Source: Cardiobacterium hominis (GTDB taxonomy: Bacteria; Pseudomonadota; Gammaproteobacteria; Cardiobacteriales; Cardiobacteriaceae). From it: a stretch of 64,000 nt of DNA. The notes beneath the pieces were generated by a model that saw nothing but the letters and a program-made list of their open reading frames with translations, had not been told where the DNA came from and did no database searches. Every line of letters starts with the position of its first letter. Within the stretch, counting starts at the first letter, position 1. The translations under genes and the position numbers were made by a program. The stretch is from the NCBI RefSeq assembly GCF_900637305.1, contig NZ_LR134365.1, positions 1,542,501 through 1,606,500 of the forward strand. Direction: 5' to 3'. Below are positions 28,431-37,467 of the stretch, in pieces.

Positions 28431-28865
28431 ATGAAAAACCTCAAACGCCAGGCCATCGAACAGCGCAGCCGCGCCCGCCGCCAACTCCTGCAAGCCCTCT
28501 ACCAATGGCAAATGAGCGGCGATGACCCGTGGAGCGTGCGCCGCAACCGCCTCGTCGATCCCAAAACCGGCGACATTGACGACGACTACTTCAACGCCGC
28601 CTTTGACACCATCAGCGAAAAACGCGACCTCTACGACACCCGCGTTGCCGAACACACCCACCGCCGCCCCAGTACACTCGACCCGGTAGAGCGCGCCATC
28701 CTCTGGATTGGCATGTACGAACTGATTGAGCGCTTCGACATCCACCCCACCGTCACCATCAACGAAGCGGTCGAACTCGCCAAACAATTCGGCGCGGCAG
28801 ACAGCTACAAATACATCAACGCCACCCTCGACCACCTCGGCAAAACCCTCCGTCCCAACGGCTGA
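28431..28865 (+). CDS. nusB: Transcription antitermination factor NusB
   Basis: Binds boxA RNA with S10 to keep RNA polymerase elongating in rRNA operons; 144 residues (E. coli 139). ARRQLLQALYQWQMSG at the start, ERAILWIGMYELIERFDIHPTVTINEAVELAKQFG, and ATLDHLGKTLRP at the end are typical. It follows ribH as in many gammaproteobacteria. Its stop overlaps the first codon of the gene fragment that follows. Confidence 0.95.
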   Translation: MKNLKRQAIEQRSRARRQLLQALYQWQMSGDDPWSVRRNRLVDPKTGDIDDDYFNAAFDTISEKRDLYDTRVAEHTHRRPSTLDPVERAILWIGMYELIERFDIHPTVTINEAVELAKQFGAADSYKYINATLDHLGKTLRPNG

Positions 28866-29092
28866 AAATCTACCTCGCCCACGGCCGTGGCGGCTCGCGG
28901 CACAGCAAAGAAACCTTCCACCTCGCGCGCACCGTCAAGCGTGCCAGCCGCGACACCCCGCGCGAAATGATGGCAAGCCTCACCGTTGCCGAGGTGCGCG
29001 AGCAGATGCCCGAACAGGTCATCGCCTACCAAAAACGCAACCCCGCCCCGATTTGGATGCGCTGGTCGCCGATCTGCACACTGCCGCCGCTA
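28862..29092 (+). pseudogene. Partial duplicate of the alpha/beta hydrolase gene fused to an unknown remnant
   Basis: From 28865 the DNA is nearly identical over about 90 bases to the start of the hydrolase gene at 29897 (KIYLAHGRGGS.HSK then F H L A R T . K R A). The first codon is CTG where the other copy has ATG. After about 31 codons it switches to an unrelated sequence (ASLTVAEVREQMPEQVIAY) that stays open to a TAA at 29090-29092. A second frame (DLDALVADLH) also looks coding in the last part, suggesting a frameshifted remnant. It has no ribosome site of its own. Probably non-functional. Confidence 0.75.
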
Positions 29093-29157
29093 TAACCATC
29101 CCGTTTTTTCACTCCGTCCGACTGTATTAAAAAGTCCCGTAACCCAAAAGAAACATA

Positions 29158-29724
29158 ATGAAAAACCCCCTACTCCTACTGCTTGCCGCCTACGCCCTTC
29201 CTGCGCTTACCCAAACGCACTATCCCACCGCTGTAGCGGACGGCTTGGAAAAAATGGCCGCACCGTGCGTACAGGCCAAAGGGAGCCCCTATTTCAAGCA
29301 AGCCCTGACCGTTGCCGATTTGAACATCGACGGCCTGCCCGAATACATCGTGGACGGCAGCCGCTTCGTCTGCAAGGGTGCGGAATCCGCTATCAACCAA
29401 GACGGCGGCGGCACGGTGGAAATCTACACCGGTCAGAGCGACGGCAGCGCCCGCCTCGCCTTTGCCCATGCAGCGCACGGAACCTACTTGAAAGACGATT
29501 ATTCCTACGCCAAAGCCGAAGCGGACATCGCCGTTGGCGGCGACCCGAAAACTGCCGGCAACCTCTCCCGCCTGTATCTGATTGTATCGGGCGAGTTGTG
29601 CCGTAAAAACCGCGAAACCGAGCCTGAATCCCCCTGTATGCGCCCGCTGGTGTGGAATATCGAGAAAAGACAGTTTGAGTTTAACGGTGTCCATGCCACC
29701 ATTGGTTTGAGCGAAAGTAAGTAG
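29158..29724 (+). CDS. Exported protein, FG-GAP/VCBS-like segment
   Basis: Predicted periplasmic protein, 188 residues. It has a signal peptide (KNPLLLLLAAYALPALTQ). VADLNIDGLPEYIVDGSRFVC resembles an FG-GAP calcium-binding repeat unit (DxNxDGxxE). Four Cys suggest disulfides. No function is assigned. The gene stands alone between the duplicated hydrolase fragment and the full hydrolase gene. Confidence 0.75.
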   Translation: MKNPLLLLLAAYALPALTQTHYPTAVADGLEKMAAPCVQAKGSPYFKQALTVADLNIDGLPEYIVDGSRFVCKGAESAINQDGGGTVEIYTGQSDGSARLAFAHAAHGTYLKDDYSYAKAEADIAVGGDPKTAGNLSRLYLIVSGELCRKNRETEPESPCMRPLVWNIEKRQFEFNGVHATIGLSESK

Positions 29725-29748
29725 GTCGGGCATAAATGCCAGACCTAC
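29721..29748 (+). terminator. Hairpin at the end of the exported-protein gene
   Basis: GTAGGTC...GGCAT / ATGCC...GACCTAC, an interrupted inverted repeat starting inside the stop codon. It has no long T tract, so it is either a weak terminator or an intergenic hairpin repeat. Confidence 0.45.
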
Positions 29749-29896
29749 AAAATGGATTTTTGGGCGGCGATGAAAGTGTTTTACAAGCTGTCAGAACTTG
29801 TTCAGAATCTGCGGCAATATCCACCGCAGGCGCCCGTACCGTCCTGCAAAAAACAAACGACTACCTCCCCCCAAAACGCCAGCACATACTGAAACC

Positions 29897-30403
29897 ATGA
29901 AAATCTACCTCGCCCACGGGCGTGGCGGCTCGCAGCACAGCAAAGAAATCTTCCACCTCGCGCGCACCGCCAAGCGCGCCGGTCACGAAACCCACTGCAT
30001 CAACGATACCGACAGCGAAGACCCGGAACTGCGCAGCGCGCGCCTGACCGCGCTTGTCGCCGCCGAGCCGGAACCCGTCGTGCTGATGGGCTTCAGCATG
30101 GGCGGCTACACCGCGATGCTTGCCGCCGCCGCTCACCCGGAAAAAGTGCGCGGCCTCTTTCTCGTCGCGCCCGCGCTGTACGCGCCGCGCTATCAAGTGA
30201 AAAGCTATCCAACCATCAGCCCGACCGAAATCGTCCACGGCTGGGATGATGACGTCATCCTCTACGAACACTCGGTGCGCTATGCCAAAGAGGCGGGCGC
30301 GACCCTGCACCTCGTCCCCGCCGGACACCTCTTTTACCAGGCCGATGAACTGGCGCTGCTCTGCCGCCATTTCGCCGATTTCCTCGCCCGCCTTGAGCCA
30401 TGA
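29897..30403 (+). CDS. Alpha/beta hydrolase (small serine hydrolase)
   Basis: 168 residues. The nucleophile is in GFSMGG (about residue 67), with a likely acid in HGWDDDVI and His in GHLFY. It is a compact cytosolic hydrolase without a cap domain, of the type that includes RBBP9/YdeN-like and YqiA-like esterases; the substrate is unknown. The ATG at 29897 aligns with the duplicate at 28862. It overlaps tag by 4 bases (ATGA), so the two form an operon. Confidence 0.85.
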   Translation: MKIYLAHGRGGSQHSKEIFHLARTAKRAGHETHCINDTDSEDPELRSARLTALVAAEPEPVVLMGFSMGGYTAMLAAAAHPEKVRGLFLVAPALYAPRYQVKSYPTISPTEIVHGWDDDVILYEHSVRYAKEAGATLHLVPAGHLFYQADELALLCRHFADFLARLEP

Positions 30404-30960
30404 GCTACTGCATTTACGTCGCCGCCCTGCCGCCGGACGACCCGAACCGCCACTATCACGACCACGAATACGGCTTCCCCATTGACGACGACAACCGCCT
30501 GTTTGAGCGCCTTGTCTTTGAAATCAATCAGGCGGGGCTGAGCTGGAGCACCATCCTGCGCAAGGCGGACAACCTGCGCCGCGCCTATCACCACTTCGAT
30601 ATTGCCACCGTCGCCGCCTATGGCGAGGCCGACGTTGCCCGCCTGCTCGCCGACCCCGGCATCATCCGCAACCGCCTGAAAATCAGGGCGGCCATTCAAA
30701 ACGCGCGCACCATCCAGCGCTTGCAGGCAGAGTACGGCAGTTTCCGCGCCTGGCTGGACGCGCAACCGCCGCAGGATAAAACCGCCTGGGTCAAGCTGTT
30801 CAAAAAGACTTTCACCTTTACCGGCGGTGAAATCACCGGCGAGTTCCTGATGAGCAGCGGCTACCTCCCCGGCGCGCACCAGCCCAACTGCCCCGTTTAC
30901 CCGCGCATCCTCGCCGCCCGCCCGCGCTGGGCAGCGCAGGAAGATGGCAATGCGCCATGA
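30400..30960 (+). CDS. tag: DNA-3-methyladenine glycosylase I
   Basis: Removes 3-methyladenine from alkylated DNA; 186 residues (E. coli 187). The zinc ligands are visible as Cys4, His in YHDHEYG, and His and Cys in HQPNCPVYP near the C-terminus. FEINQAGLSWSTILRKADNLRRAY is the family's substrate pocket helix. It is translationally coupled to the hydrolase gene. Confidence 0.94.
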   Translation: MSYCIYVAALPPDDPNRHYHDHEYGFPIDDDNRLFERLVFEINQAGLSWSTILRKADNLRRAYHHFDIATVAAYGEADVARLLADPGIIRNRLKIRAAIQNARTIQRLQAEYGSFRAWLDAQPPQDKTAWVKLFKKTFTFTGGEITGEFLMSSGYLPGAHQPNCPVYPRILAARPRWAAQEDGNAP

Positions 30961-31068
30961 TTTATAGTCGCGGAAACATTTGTTTTGTATCCATGGTGCG
31001 CCAAGGCACACCCTATGCACCCCAGCAATGAAACACCGTATGAGATTTTCGGAGGATTGCGATAAACA

Positions 31069-31097
31069 AGAAACCCGCCGGATGGCGGGTTTCTTTA
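31069..31097 (-). terminator. Bidirectional terminator between tag and the GDH gene
   Basis: Stem AAGAAACCCGCC / GGCGGGTTTCTT. The two genes converge on it. Confidence 0.85.
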
Positions 31098-31115
31098 TGC
31101 TCTGAACACAGGCAG

Positions 31116-34100
31116 TTATTGGAACATTCCCTGTCCGGCGAGGCGGGTGAGGATTTGTTGCCAGTCTTCTTCGAGGCGGGTGTCGTCTTGGGCGGCAAGA
31201 ACGGCGTTGAGTGCCTCGTATTGCAGCGGCAGGGCGGCGAGGCGCGCGGCGAGCGCTTCCGGCAGGCCGAGGTTTTGCCAGGCGGCCTTGTCGCGCGGGC
31301 GGCTTTGGCCGCGTTGCGCGTGCGCGGTGGCGAGCAGCGCGGTGATGCGTTTTTGCAGCTGGCTGATGGTCGCTTCCAAGTCGTCGCCGCTGACGCCGTG
31401 GTGGGCGAGGGCTTCGATGCTGCGCTCCAGATGGTCGCGCAGGCGCAGTTCGAGTTCGATTTGCAGGGTGGCGGGGACGCGGTTGTCCTGCGCCTCTATC
31501 TCTTGCCATAGCGCCTCCGCGTCGCTTGTTTCCCGCGCGATGGTGTAGTAATTGACCAGCGCCGGCAGGTCGCCGCTCGCCTGGCTGGCGCGCCAGGTGG
31601 CGGCGATGCCGAGGCGGTTCACTAGGTCGTTGGTAAGCCAGGTGCTGGTGATTTCGCGGTGCAGGCGGTGTGTCGCCATGTATTTGCTGTATTTTTCCGC
31701 GAGTTGCGCCGGGAAGTAGTGGCGCAGGTTTTGTTGGTGGTACGGCGCATCCGGCAGGTTTGAGGCGAGCAGGTGGTCGTAGAGCCACATTTTGCTGTAG
31801 GCGAGGAGGACGGCGAGTTCGGGCGCGGTGAGGTTGTCGCTGGCGTCGCGGCGTTTGCCGAGGCTCGCGTCATCCGGCAGGTTTTCGATGGCGCGGTCCA
31901 GGCGGTCTTCGGCTTCCAGTTGTTGCATCAGCCGCGCGTAGTCGTCGAGGTTTTCGCGCCGCGCCAGCGCCAGGCTGAGGGTTTGCGGCTGGAGGTAGTT
32001 CTGCCGCAGGACGTGTGCCGCGACGCTGTCGGTCATCTCCGCCAGCAGCGCATTGCGCGCGGCAAGGTCAAGTTCGCCCGCTTCTATCGCCTGGTTTAGG
32101 AGGATTTTGATGTTGACTTCGTGGTCGGAACAGTTGACGCCGCCGGAGTTGTCGATGGCGTCGGTGTTCAGGCGCACGCCGTTTTGGGCGGCTTCGATGC
32201 GGCCGCGCTGGGTCATGCCGAGGTTGCCGCCTTCGCCGATGATTTTCGCGCGCACGTCGCAGCCGTTGATGCGCAAGGCGTCGTTGGCGCGGTCGCCGAC
32301 TTGCGCGTGGCTTTCGTCGCTTGCCTTGATGTAGGTGCCGATGCCGCCGTTCCAGATGAGGTCCACCGGTGCTTTCAGCAGGCGGCTGATGAGTTCGGTC
32401 GGGGGCAGGCTGTCTTCCTGGATGTCAAAGGCAGCTTTCATTTCCGGGCTGATGGCGATGGTTTTGTCGCTGCGCGCGAAGACGCCGCCGCCCTGGCTGA
32501 TGAGCGCGGGGTTGTAGTCCGCCCAGGTAGAGCGCGGCAGGCGGAAGAGGCGCTCGCGTTCGGCCAGGCTTGCCGCCGGGTCGGGGTTGGGGTCGATGAA
32601 GATGTGCAGGTGGTTGAAGGCGGCGAGCAGGCGGGTGTTGGCAGAGAGCAGCATGCCGTTGCCGAAGACGTCGCCGCTCATGTCGCCGATGCCGATGGCG
32701 GTGAAGGTGTCGTCTTGCTGGATGTTTTTGCCGAGCAGGCGGAAGTGGCGCTTGACGGATTCCCAGGCGCCGCGCGCGGTGATGCCGATGCCTTTGTGGT
32801 CGTAACCCGCGCTGCCGCCGGAGGCGAAGGCGTCGCCGAGCCAGAAGCGGTATTCGGCGGCGATTTGGTTGGCGATGTCGGAGAATTTGGCGGTGCCTTT
32901 GTCGGCGGCGACGACGAGGTAGGGGTCGTCTTCGTCATGGCGCACGGTGTCGGCGGGCGGGACGATTTTGCCTTCGACGAGGTTGTCGGTGAGGTCAAGC
33001 AGGCCGCGGATGAAGGTGCGGTAGCAGGCTTTGCCCGCTTCCATGAAGGCGTCGCGGTCGGCGGGCGGGTTTTTGACGACGAAGCCGCCTTTGGAGCCAA
33101 CCGGCACGATGATGGCGTTTTTCACCATTTGCGCCTTCACGAGCCCCAGCACTTCGGTGCGGAAATCGGCGTGGCGATCCGACCAGCGCAGGCCACCGCG
33201 CGCCACTTTGCCGCCGCGCAGGTGCACGCCTTCCACTTTGGGTGAATAGACCCAGATTTCGTAGAGTGGTTTGGGTTTGGGAAGGCCGGGGATGTCGCGT
33301 GCGGCGAATTTGAAGGCGAGGCGGTTTTTCGGCTGACCGTCGGCGTCTTTTTGGTAGTAGTTGGTGCGCAGCAGGGCGGTGAGGAGGTCAAAATACCAGC
33401 GCAGGATGGCTTCGTGTTCGGCGCTTTGTACTTGTTGCAGACGGTTTTGCAGTTCGCTGAATGCGGCGGTGGCGTCGCCCGCCTGCTGCCGCATTTTGGC
33501 GTGGAAGGCGGCGATGAGCGCGGCGGCGGCATCAGGGTTGGCGTTGAGCGCGGCGCAGATTTGTTCGTAGTTGTAGGGCGCGCCCGCTTGCATCATGTAT
33601 TTGCCCAGCGCGCGCAGCACGGCGATTTCGCCGATGTCGAGCGTGGTTACGAGCAGGAGCGCGTTCAGGCGGTCGCTGTCTGTCGTGCCCGTCCAGATGC
33701 GGCGGAAGGCGTCCGCCAGGCGGCTTTCCACCGCTTCCGGCGCGATGGCGGCGGGCAGGGTGAGTGTGTATTGTTGTAGCCAGTAGTCCGGCGCGATGGC
33801 GTAGGGCTGCACGCTTTCGACGGTGAAACCGATGTTTTCCAGCAGCGGCAGGACACGGCTCAGGCTGGCAGGCTGGCCGCGGCCGTAGAGTTTGAGTTGC
33901 AGTTGGCGTGCATCCGTGCCGCGCGCCAGTTTGAGTGCCAGCGGCGGTTCGGCGGGCAGTGCTTGCAAGGTTTGCGCGTCGGCGATACCGTCTTCCGGCG
34001 GGAAGGCGTCGCGGTAGGCGAGGGAAAAGGCTTCGGCAAATGGCGCGAGCGCCGCTGCATCCGGTGTTTGTGCGAAGCGCGCGCTCCAGTCGCCGAGGGA

Positions 34101-34154
34101 TTGTAGTCGTGCGTGGATGTCGGTATGCGGTTTTTGCCCTGTAGCCATGTTCAT
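31116..34154 (-). CDS. gdhB: NAD-type large glutamate dehydrogenase, short form
   Basis: Oxidises glutamate to 2-oxoglutarate; member of the large GDH family. VARGGLRWSDRHADFRTEVLGL near residue 325, VPVGSKGGFV with the catalytic Lys nearby, and GEGGNLGMTQRGRIE are diagnostic. Bacterial proteins of this family are usually about 1600 residues. Here there are 1012, with roughly the first 450-600 residues (ACT-like regulatory part) missing. The catalytic and C-terminal parts are full. No trace of the missing part lies upstream, so this is a short subclass rather than a fresh truncation. MNM or the second Met may be the start. Confidence 0.87.
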   Translation of the reverse strand: MNMATGQKPHTDIHARLQSLGDWSARFAQTPDAAALAPFAEAFSLAYRDAFPPEDGIADAQTLQALPAEPPLALKLARGTDARQLQLKLYGRGQPASLSRVLPLLENIGFTVESVQPYAIAPDYWLQQYTLTLPAAIAPEAVESRLADAFRRIWTGTTDSDRLNALLLVTTLDIGEIAVLRALGKYMMQAGAPYNYEQICAALNANPDAAAALIAAFHAKMRQQAGDATAAFSELQNRLQQVQSAEHEAILRWYFDLLTALLRTNYYQKDADGQPKNRLAFKFAARDIPGLPKPKPLYEIWVYSPKVEGVHLRGGKVARGGLRWSDRHADFRTEVLGLVKAQMVKNAIIVPVGSKGGFVVKNPPADRDAFMEAGKACYRTFIRGLLDLTDNLVEGKIVPPADTVRHDEDDPYLVVAADKGTAKFSDIANQIAAEYRFWLGDAFASGGSAGYDHKGIGITARGAWESVKRHFRLLGKNIQQDDTFTAIGIGDMSGDVFGNGMLLSANTRLLAAFNHLHIFIDPNPDPAASLAERERLFRLPRSTWADYNPALISQGGGVFARSDKTIAISPEMKAAFDIQEDSLPPTELISRLLKAPVDLIWNGGIGTYIKASDESHAQVGDRANDALRINGCDVRAKIIGEGGNLGMTQRGRIEAAQNGVRLNTDAIDNSGGVNCSDHEVNIKILLNQAIEAGELDLAARNALLAEMTDSVAAHVLRQNYLQPQTLSLALARRENLDDYARLMQQLEAEDRLDRAIENLPDDASLGKRRDASDNLTAPELAVLLAYSKMWLYDHLLASNLPDAPYHQQNLRHYFPAQLAEKYSKYMATHRLHREITSTWLTNDLVNRLGIAATWRASQASGDLPALVNYYTIARETSDAEALWQEIEAQDNRVPATLQIELELRLRDHLERSIEALAHHGVSGDDLEATISQLQKRITALLATAHAQRGQSRPRDKAAWQNLGLPEALAARLAALPLQYEALNAVLAAQDDTRLEEDWQQILTRLAGQGMFQ

Positions 34155-34302
34155 ACTCCCATGTTTTTGCGGTATTTGTGGTGTGCGGTGACTTCGCGTT
34201 GGCGAGGTATTAAGCCCGCGTTAATTTTATCATGATGCGTGATTTTTTGTGGAATTTGGGCGAGAAACGTTTATTCAGACACAGTTTTCATCATGGTAGG
34301 AT

Positions 34303-34330
34303 AAAAAAACCGCCCCGGAGGGCGGTTTTT
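34303..34330 (-). terminator. Terminator after citT
   Basis: Stem AAAAACCGCCC / GGGCGGTTTTT 17 bases beyond the citT stop. Confidence 0.85.
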
Positions 34331-34347
34331 GCTTGAATGGGTAAGTT

Positions 34348-35838
34348 TTACAGCACGCCCATGCCGACCAGCGCTTTCCACCAGGCGAAGCCGATGGTGA
34401 CGTGTATCAGCAGGTTGCCGAAGGCAAAGACCGCGCCGACAATCCACCACGATTTGATGTCGTTATAGCCCGCGCCGTAGATGACCGGTGCCGGGCCGGA
34501 GCCGTAGTGGGTGAGTGCGCCGCCGTAGCAGTTGGAAAAGAGCAGACCGAGGGCGAGCAAGGTCGGGTCGGCACCGGCGGCAAGGCCGACGGCAGCGAAG
34601 ACCGGCACCATTGCCGCGATGTAAGCGCCGCCAGAGGCGAAAAGGTAGCGCACCGCGACACTCATAAAGAGGATGATGATAGTGGCGATGGTGCTGTCGA
34701 TGCCGCCAAAGTTGAGGTTTGCCTGCATGGTGGCAGAGAGCCAATCAAAGAAGTGCGCTTTTTCCAGTACGCCGGAAAGACCGAGCAGACCGCCGTACCA
34801 AACGAGGGTGTTCCAGGCGCCTTTGTTTTTCAGCAGGTCGTCCCAAGCGAGAACGCCGAGGATGACCAGCAGGGTCATGATGCTGATGGCGGTGGTGGAG
34901 GCTTCTTTGATGCCGATATATTTACCGAGCGCCCAAGAAACAACGGCGAGGATAAAGAGGCCGAGCAGGGTTTTTTCGCGGATGGTCATCGGACCGAGTT
35001 CTTCCAGTCCTTTCTTCGCAATCGCCTTGTTGTCGAGTTTTTTCAGCTCTGGCGGGCAGAGGACATATACCACCAGCGGGGTGAGGAAGAGGCAAATCAG
35101 ACCAGGGATAGAAGCAGCGTAGAACCATTGCCCCCAGTCGAGCAGGAAGGGGTGGCTTTTGCCATAGACCTTGCCGATAAGTTCCATCGCCAGCATATTC
35201 GGCGCCATCGCGGTGATGAAGAAGTAACCGGTGGCTTTGACGACCATGTAGGTATTGAGCAGCAGGTAGCGCCCTGCCTTGCGCGGGCTGGTGTCCGGCT
35301 CGGAGCCGAGCGAGACGGCGACCGAGTTCATGATGGGGAAGATGATGCCGCCGGCGCGTGCGGTAACAGAGGGCATCGCCGGCGAAATGAGCAGGTCCAA
35401 GCAGGCATTGACGTAGCCGAGGCGCAGGGTGGTGCTGCCAAGCTTGCCGATGAGCAGGTAGGCGATGCGCTTGCCAAGACCTGTTGCGACAAAGGCGGTA
35501 CTCATCGCGAAGGCGGCGAAGACCAGCCAGGTAGTGCTGGATTTGTAGCCATTGAGGACGTCTTTTTCTTTCAGCGCGACATCAACCGCTTTTTGCGCTT
35601 CGTTGTCGAACCATTGTTCGTCCGGCGCAATGCCGATGGCGATGGAGGCGAGGGAGACGCCCGCGAGCAGGATGACCGGCAGCGGGAAGGCTTTGAGGAT
35701 GATGGCGATGATGGTGGCGATGTAGATGCCTGCCAGATGCCAGCCGATGTTGGTCAGGCCTTCCGGTGCGGGGAACACATACGTTGTCGCGATGATCGCG
35801 ATCAGGATGAGGTAGTGGATGGCTTTTTTGGTACTCAT
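34348..35838 (-). CDS. citT: DASS family anion transporter, citrate/succinate antiporter-like
   Basis: Inner-membrane dicarboxylate/tricarboxylate transporter, 496 residues with about 12 hydrophobic segments. STTWLVFAAFAMSTAF, SPAMPSVTARAGGIIFPI and NCYGGALTHYGSGPAPVIYG are the paired anion- and sodium/antiport-site motifs of the DASS family. In E. coli CitT swaps citrate for succinate to feed citrate lyase. Its start overlaps the citXG stop by 4 bases, placing it at the end of the citrate fermentation cluster. Confidence 0.92.
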   Translation of the reverse strand: MSTKKAIHYLILIAIIATTYVFPAPEGLTNIGWHLAGIYIATIIAIILKAFPLPVILLAGVSLASIAIGIAPDEQWFDNEAQKAVDVALKEKDVLNGYKSSTTWLVFAAFAMSTAFVATGLGKRIAYLLIGKLGSTTLRLGYVNACLDLLISPAMPSVTARAGGIIFPIMNSVAVSLGSEPDTSPRKAGRYLLLNTYMVVKATGYFFITAMAPNMLAMELIGKVYGKSHPFLLDWGQWFYAASIPGLICLFLTPLVVYVLCPPELKKLDNKAIAKKGLEELGPMTIREKTLLGLFILAVVSWALGKYIGIKEASTTAISIMTLLVILGVLAWDDLLKNKGAWNTLVWYGGLLGLSGVLEKAHFFDWLSATMQANLNFGGIDSTIATIIILFMSVAVRYLFASGGAYIAAMVPVFAAVGLAAGADPTLLALGLLFSNCYGGALTHYGSGPAPVIYGAGYNDIKSWWIVGAVFAFGNLLIHVTIGFAWWKALVGMGVL

Positions 35839-37241
35839 AGAAGGGTTCCAGGGTTGGGGGTGAAGTGTTGGCCGAGCCAGGCGGTCAAGGCAAGCAGGTC
35901 GGCGCTGCCGCCCGCGCTCAGGCGCTTGGCAGCGCAGTTGCGGGCGTAAGCCGCGATGGCGTCGCTGAGGCGCGCTTCATCGGCAAGGGTGGCGCGGTCT
36001 GCAAGCAGGGTACGCGCCCAGTGCTGGTGCGCGCGCAGGCCGTCCAGACCGACGCGCGCCAGGGTGGTGCTGTCGTCGTTGGCGGCGTAAAGCGCGACCA
36101 GCGCGGCCAGCAGGGCGCGGCGTTCGTTGCCGTCCGCCGCGAGTTCTTGTTGGTAAAGGGGTAAGGCGTGCGCACTGACGGTGGCAAAGCCGCTCGCCGC
36201 TTCGCCGCGTGCGCCGCTGATGCCGTGGCGTGCGTAGCCGCGTTTGCCCGCGCTGTCGCAGTCTCCTTGGCGCAGTTCGGCGAGGATTTCCGCGCAGAGG
36301 GCGCGCACGTCTGCCTGTACGTCGGCCAGGGTCGCCGCATGTTGTTCGGCAAGGCGTTTGCCCAGCGCCGCAGCGGTGAGGCCGAAGGCGAAGATGGCGC
36401 CTTTGTGGGTATTGACGCCGCCGGTTGCCGTGCGCATCGCCGCTTCTGCCGCAAGTCCAATCGGGCGGATGGCGGCGAGGAGGGCGGGGCTCGCAGGATG
36501 TCCGGCGAAGGTCATGCCCGTTGCCGCGCAGTCGCCGAGGTACGGCGCGATGGCGTCGGCGCTTCGCAGGAACAGAGCGAGGTTCATGTCGTGATGGCCG
36601 CCGTTGTGTGCGGCATCGACCAGTCCCGCTTTGGGCGTCAGCGTCGCTTCGCGGATGAGCGCGTCGCGCATCGTCGCTGCTATCGCTTGTGCCTGTTGGT
36701 GCAGGCGGTAGCGGCGGGCGATGTCCGCTTGTAGTGCGGAGATGTCGTGGCGGCGTTCGCGCGCGCAGGTTTTGGCGTCATCGTCACAGATGAGGCAGCG
36801 GCGCGGCGGCAGGCCGAGGTCGCGGCGTGAGACGGCGACGCCGCCGCGGTCGATAATGTCGATATCCCACAAGCGCGCCAGCGGCGCGCGGTTTTCCAGC
36901 GCCAGCATCCGCGTTTTCCAGTCGTGTGCCTCGCCGTCAAGCAGGTAGAGCGCGTGATGGCCGCTGTCATCCACCGCTTCTATCCGCGCGCGCGCATCAT
37001 CAACGTGCGGGCGCAGGGCAGCAAGGGCTGCGGCGAAGATGGCGTCCAAAAGCGGGCTGCGTTTGACCGCGCCGGGGGCGACAAGGGTGAGCGAGAGCAG
37101 TACGCCGCCCTGCGCGAGCATCGCCTGTTGCCGGGCGACGCGGGCATCGCGCGCGGCGAGGACGGCGTCAAGCGCGACCGCCTTGCCGCTGGACGTGGGC
37201 AAGGTAGTGGCAATGGGGCGATAGTGCAGGGTGTGGGGCAT
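35835..37241 (-). CDS. citXG: Fused CitX-CitG protein (citrate lyase prosthetic-group synthesis and transfer)
   Basis: 468 residues. Residues about 15-165 are CitX, which attaches the prosthetic group to the acyl carrier subunit (WDIDIIDRGGVAVSRRDLGLPPRRCLICD). Residues about 180-465 are CitG, which makes the triphosphoribosyl-dephospho-CoA precursor (TPKAGLVDAAHNGGHHDM and GGVNTHKGAIFAFGL). Such fusions are known, for example in Haemophilus. It lies between citF (beyond the DUF559 insertion) and citT. Confidence 0.92.
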   Translation of the reverse strand: MPHTLHYRPIATTLPTSSGKAVALDAVLAARDARVARQQAMLAQGGVLLSLTLVAPGAVKRSPLLDAIFAAALAALRPHVDDARARIEAVDDSGHHALYLLDGEAHDWKTRMLALENRAPLARLWDIDIIDRGGVAVSRRDLGLPPRRCLICDDDAKTCARERRHDISALQADIARRYRLHQQAQAIAATMRDALIREATLTPKAGLVDAAHNGGHHDMNLALFLRSADAIAPYLGDCAATGMTFAGHPASPALLAAIRPIGLAAEAAMRTATGGVNTHKGAIFAFGLTAAALGKRLAEQHAATLADVQADVRALCAEILAELRQGDCDSAGKRGYARHGISGARGEAASGFATVSAHALPLYQQELAADGNERRALLAALVALYAANDDSTTLARVGLDGLRAHQHWARTLLADRATLADEARLSDAIAAYARNCAAKRLSAGGSADLLALTAWLGQHFTPNPGTLL

Positions 37242-37268
37242 GGGGTGGTTTATGTGCTGGTTGAATGG

Positions 37269-37455
37269 CTATTTAAGCGCAAGGGATGCGGACGAACCTC
37301 ACTCCCGCCCCTCCCCCACAGGGGGAGGGGGCAGAACGGCGGCATCTCACGCATGGGTTCACGCATCGCAATATCCGCGAAGGAAACAAGGGTTCAAAAA
37401 GCAGCGGAGCGACCCCCTCCCCCCGTGGGGGAGGGCGGGGGTGGGGTTCGTCGCG
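37269..37455 (+). repeat. C/G-rich hairpin repeats with flanking direct-repeat half (left)
   Basis: Block GCCCCTCCCCCAC...GGGGGAGGGG at 37307-37332 is preceded by ATGCGGACGAACCTCAC. A second block lies at 37412-37440. The first, with its upstream bases from about 37269, is a diverged direct repeat of 37859-37922 on the other side of the DUF559 gene. Confidence 0.75.
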
Positions 37456-37467
37456 GCTACGCCGGTG

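Noticed and set aside
34402-35949. Long open frame opposite citT (515 codons)
   Set aside because: It is the antisense shadow of a GC-rich gene with clear transporter motifs; its product is low-complexity and charged.
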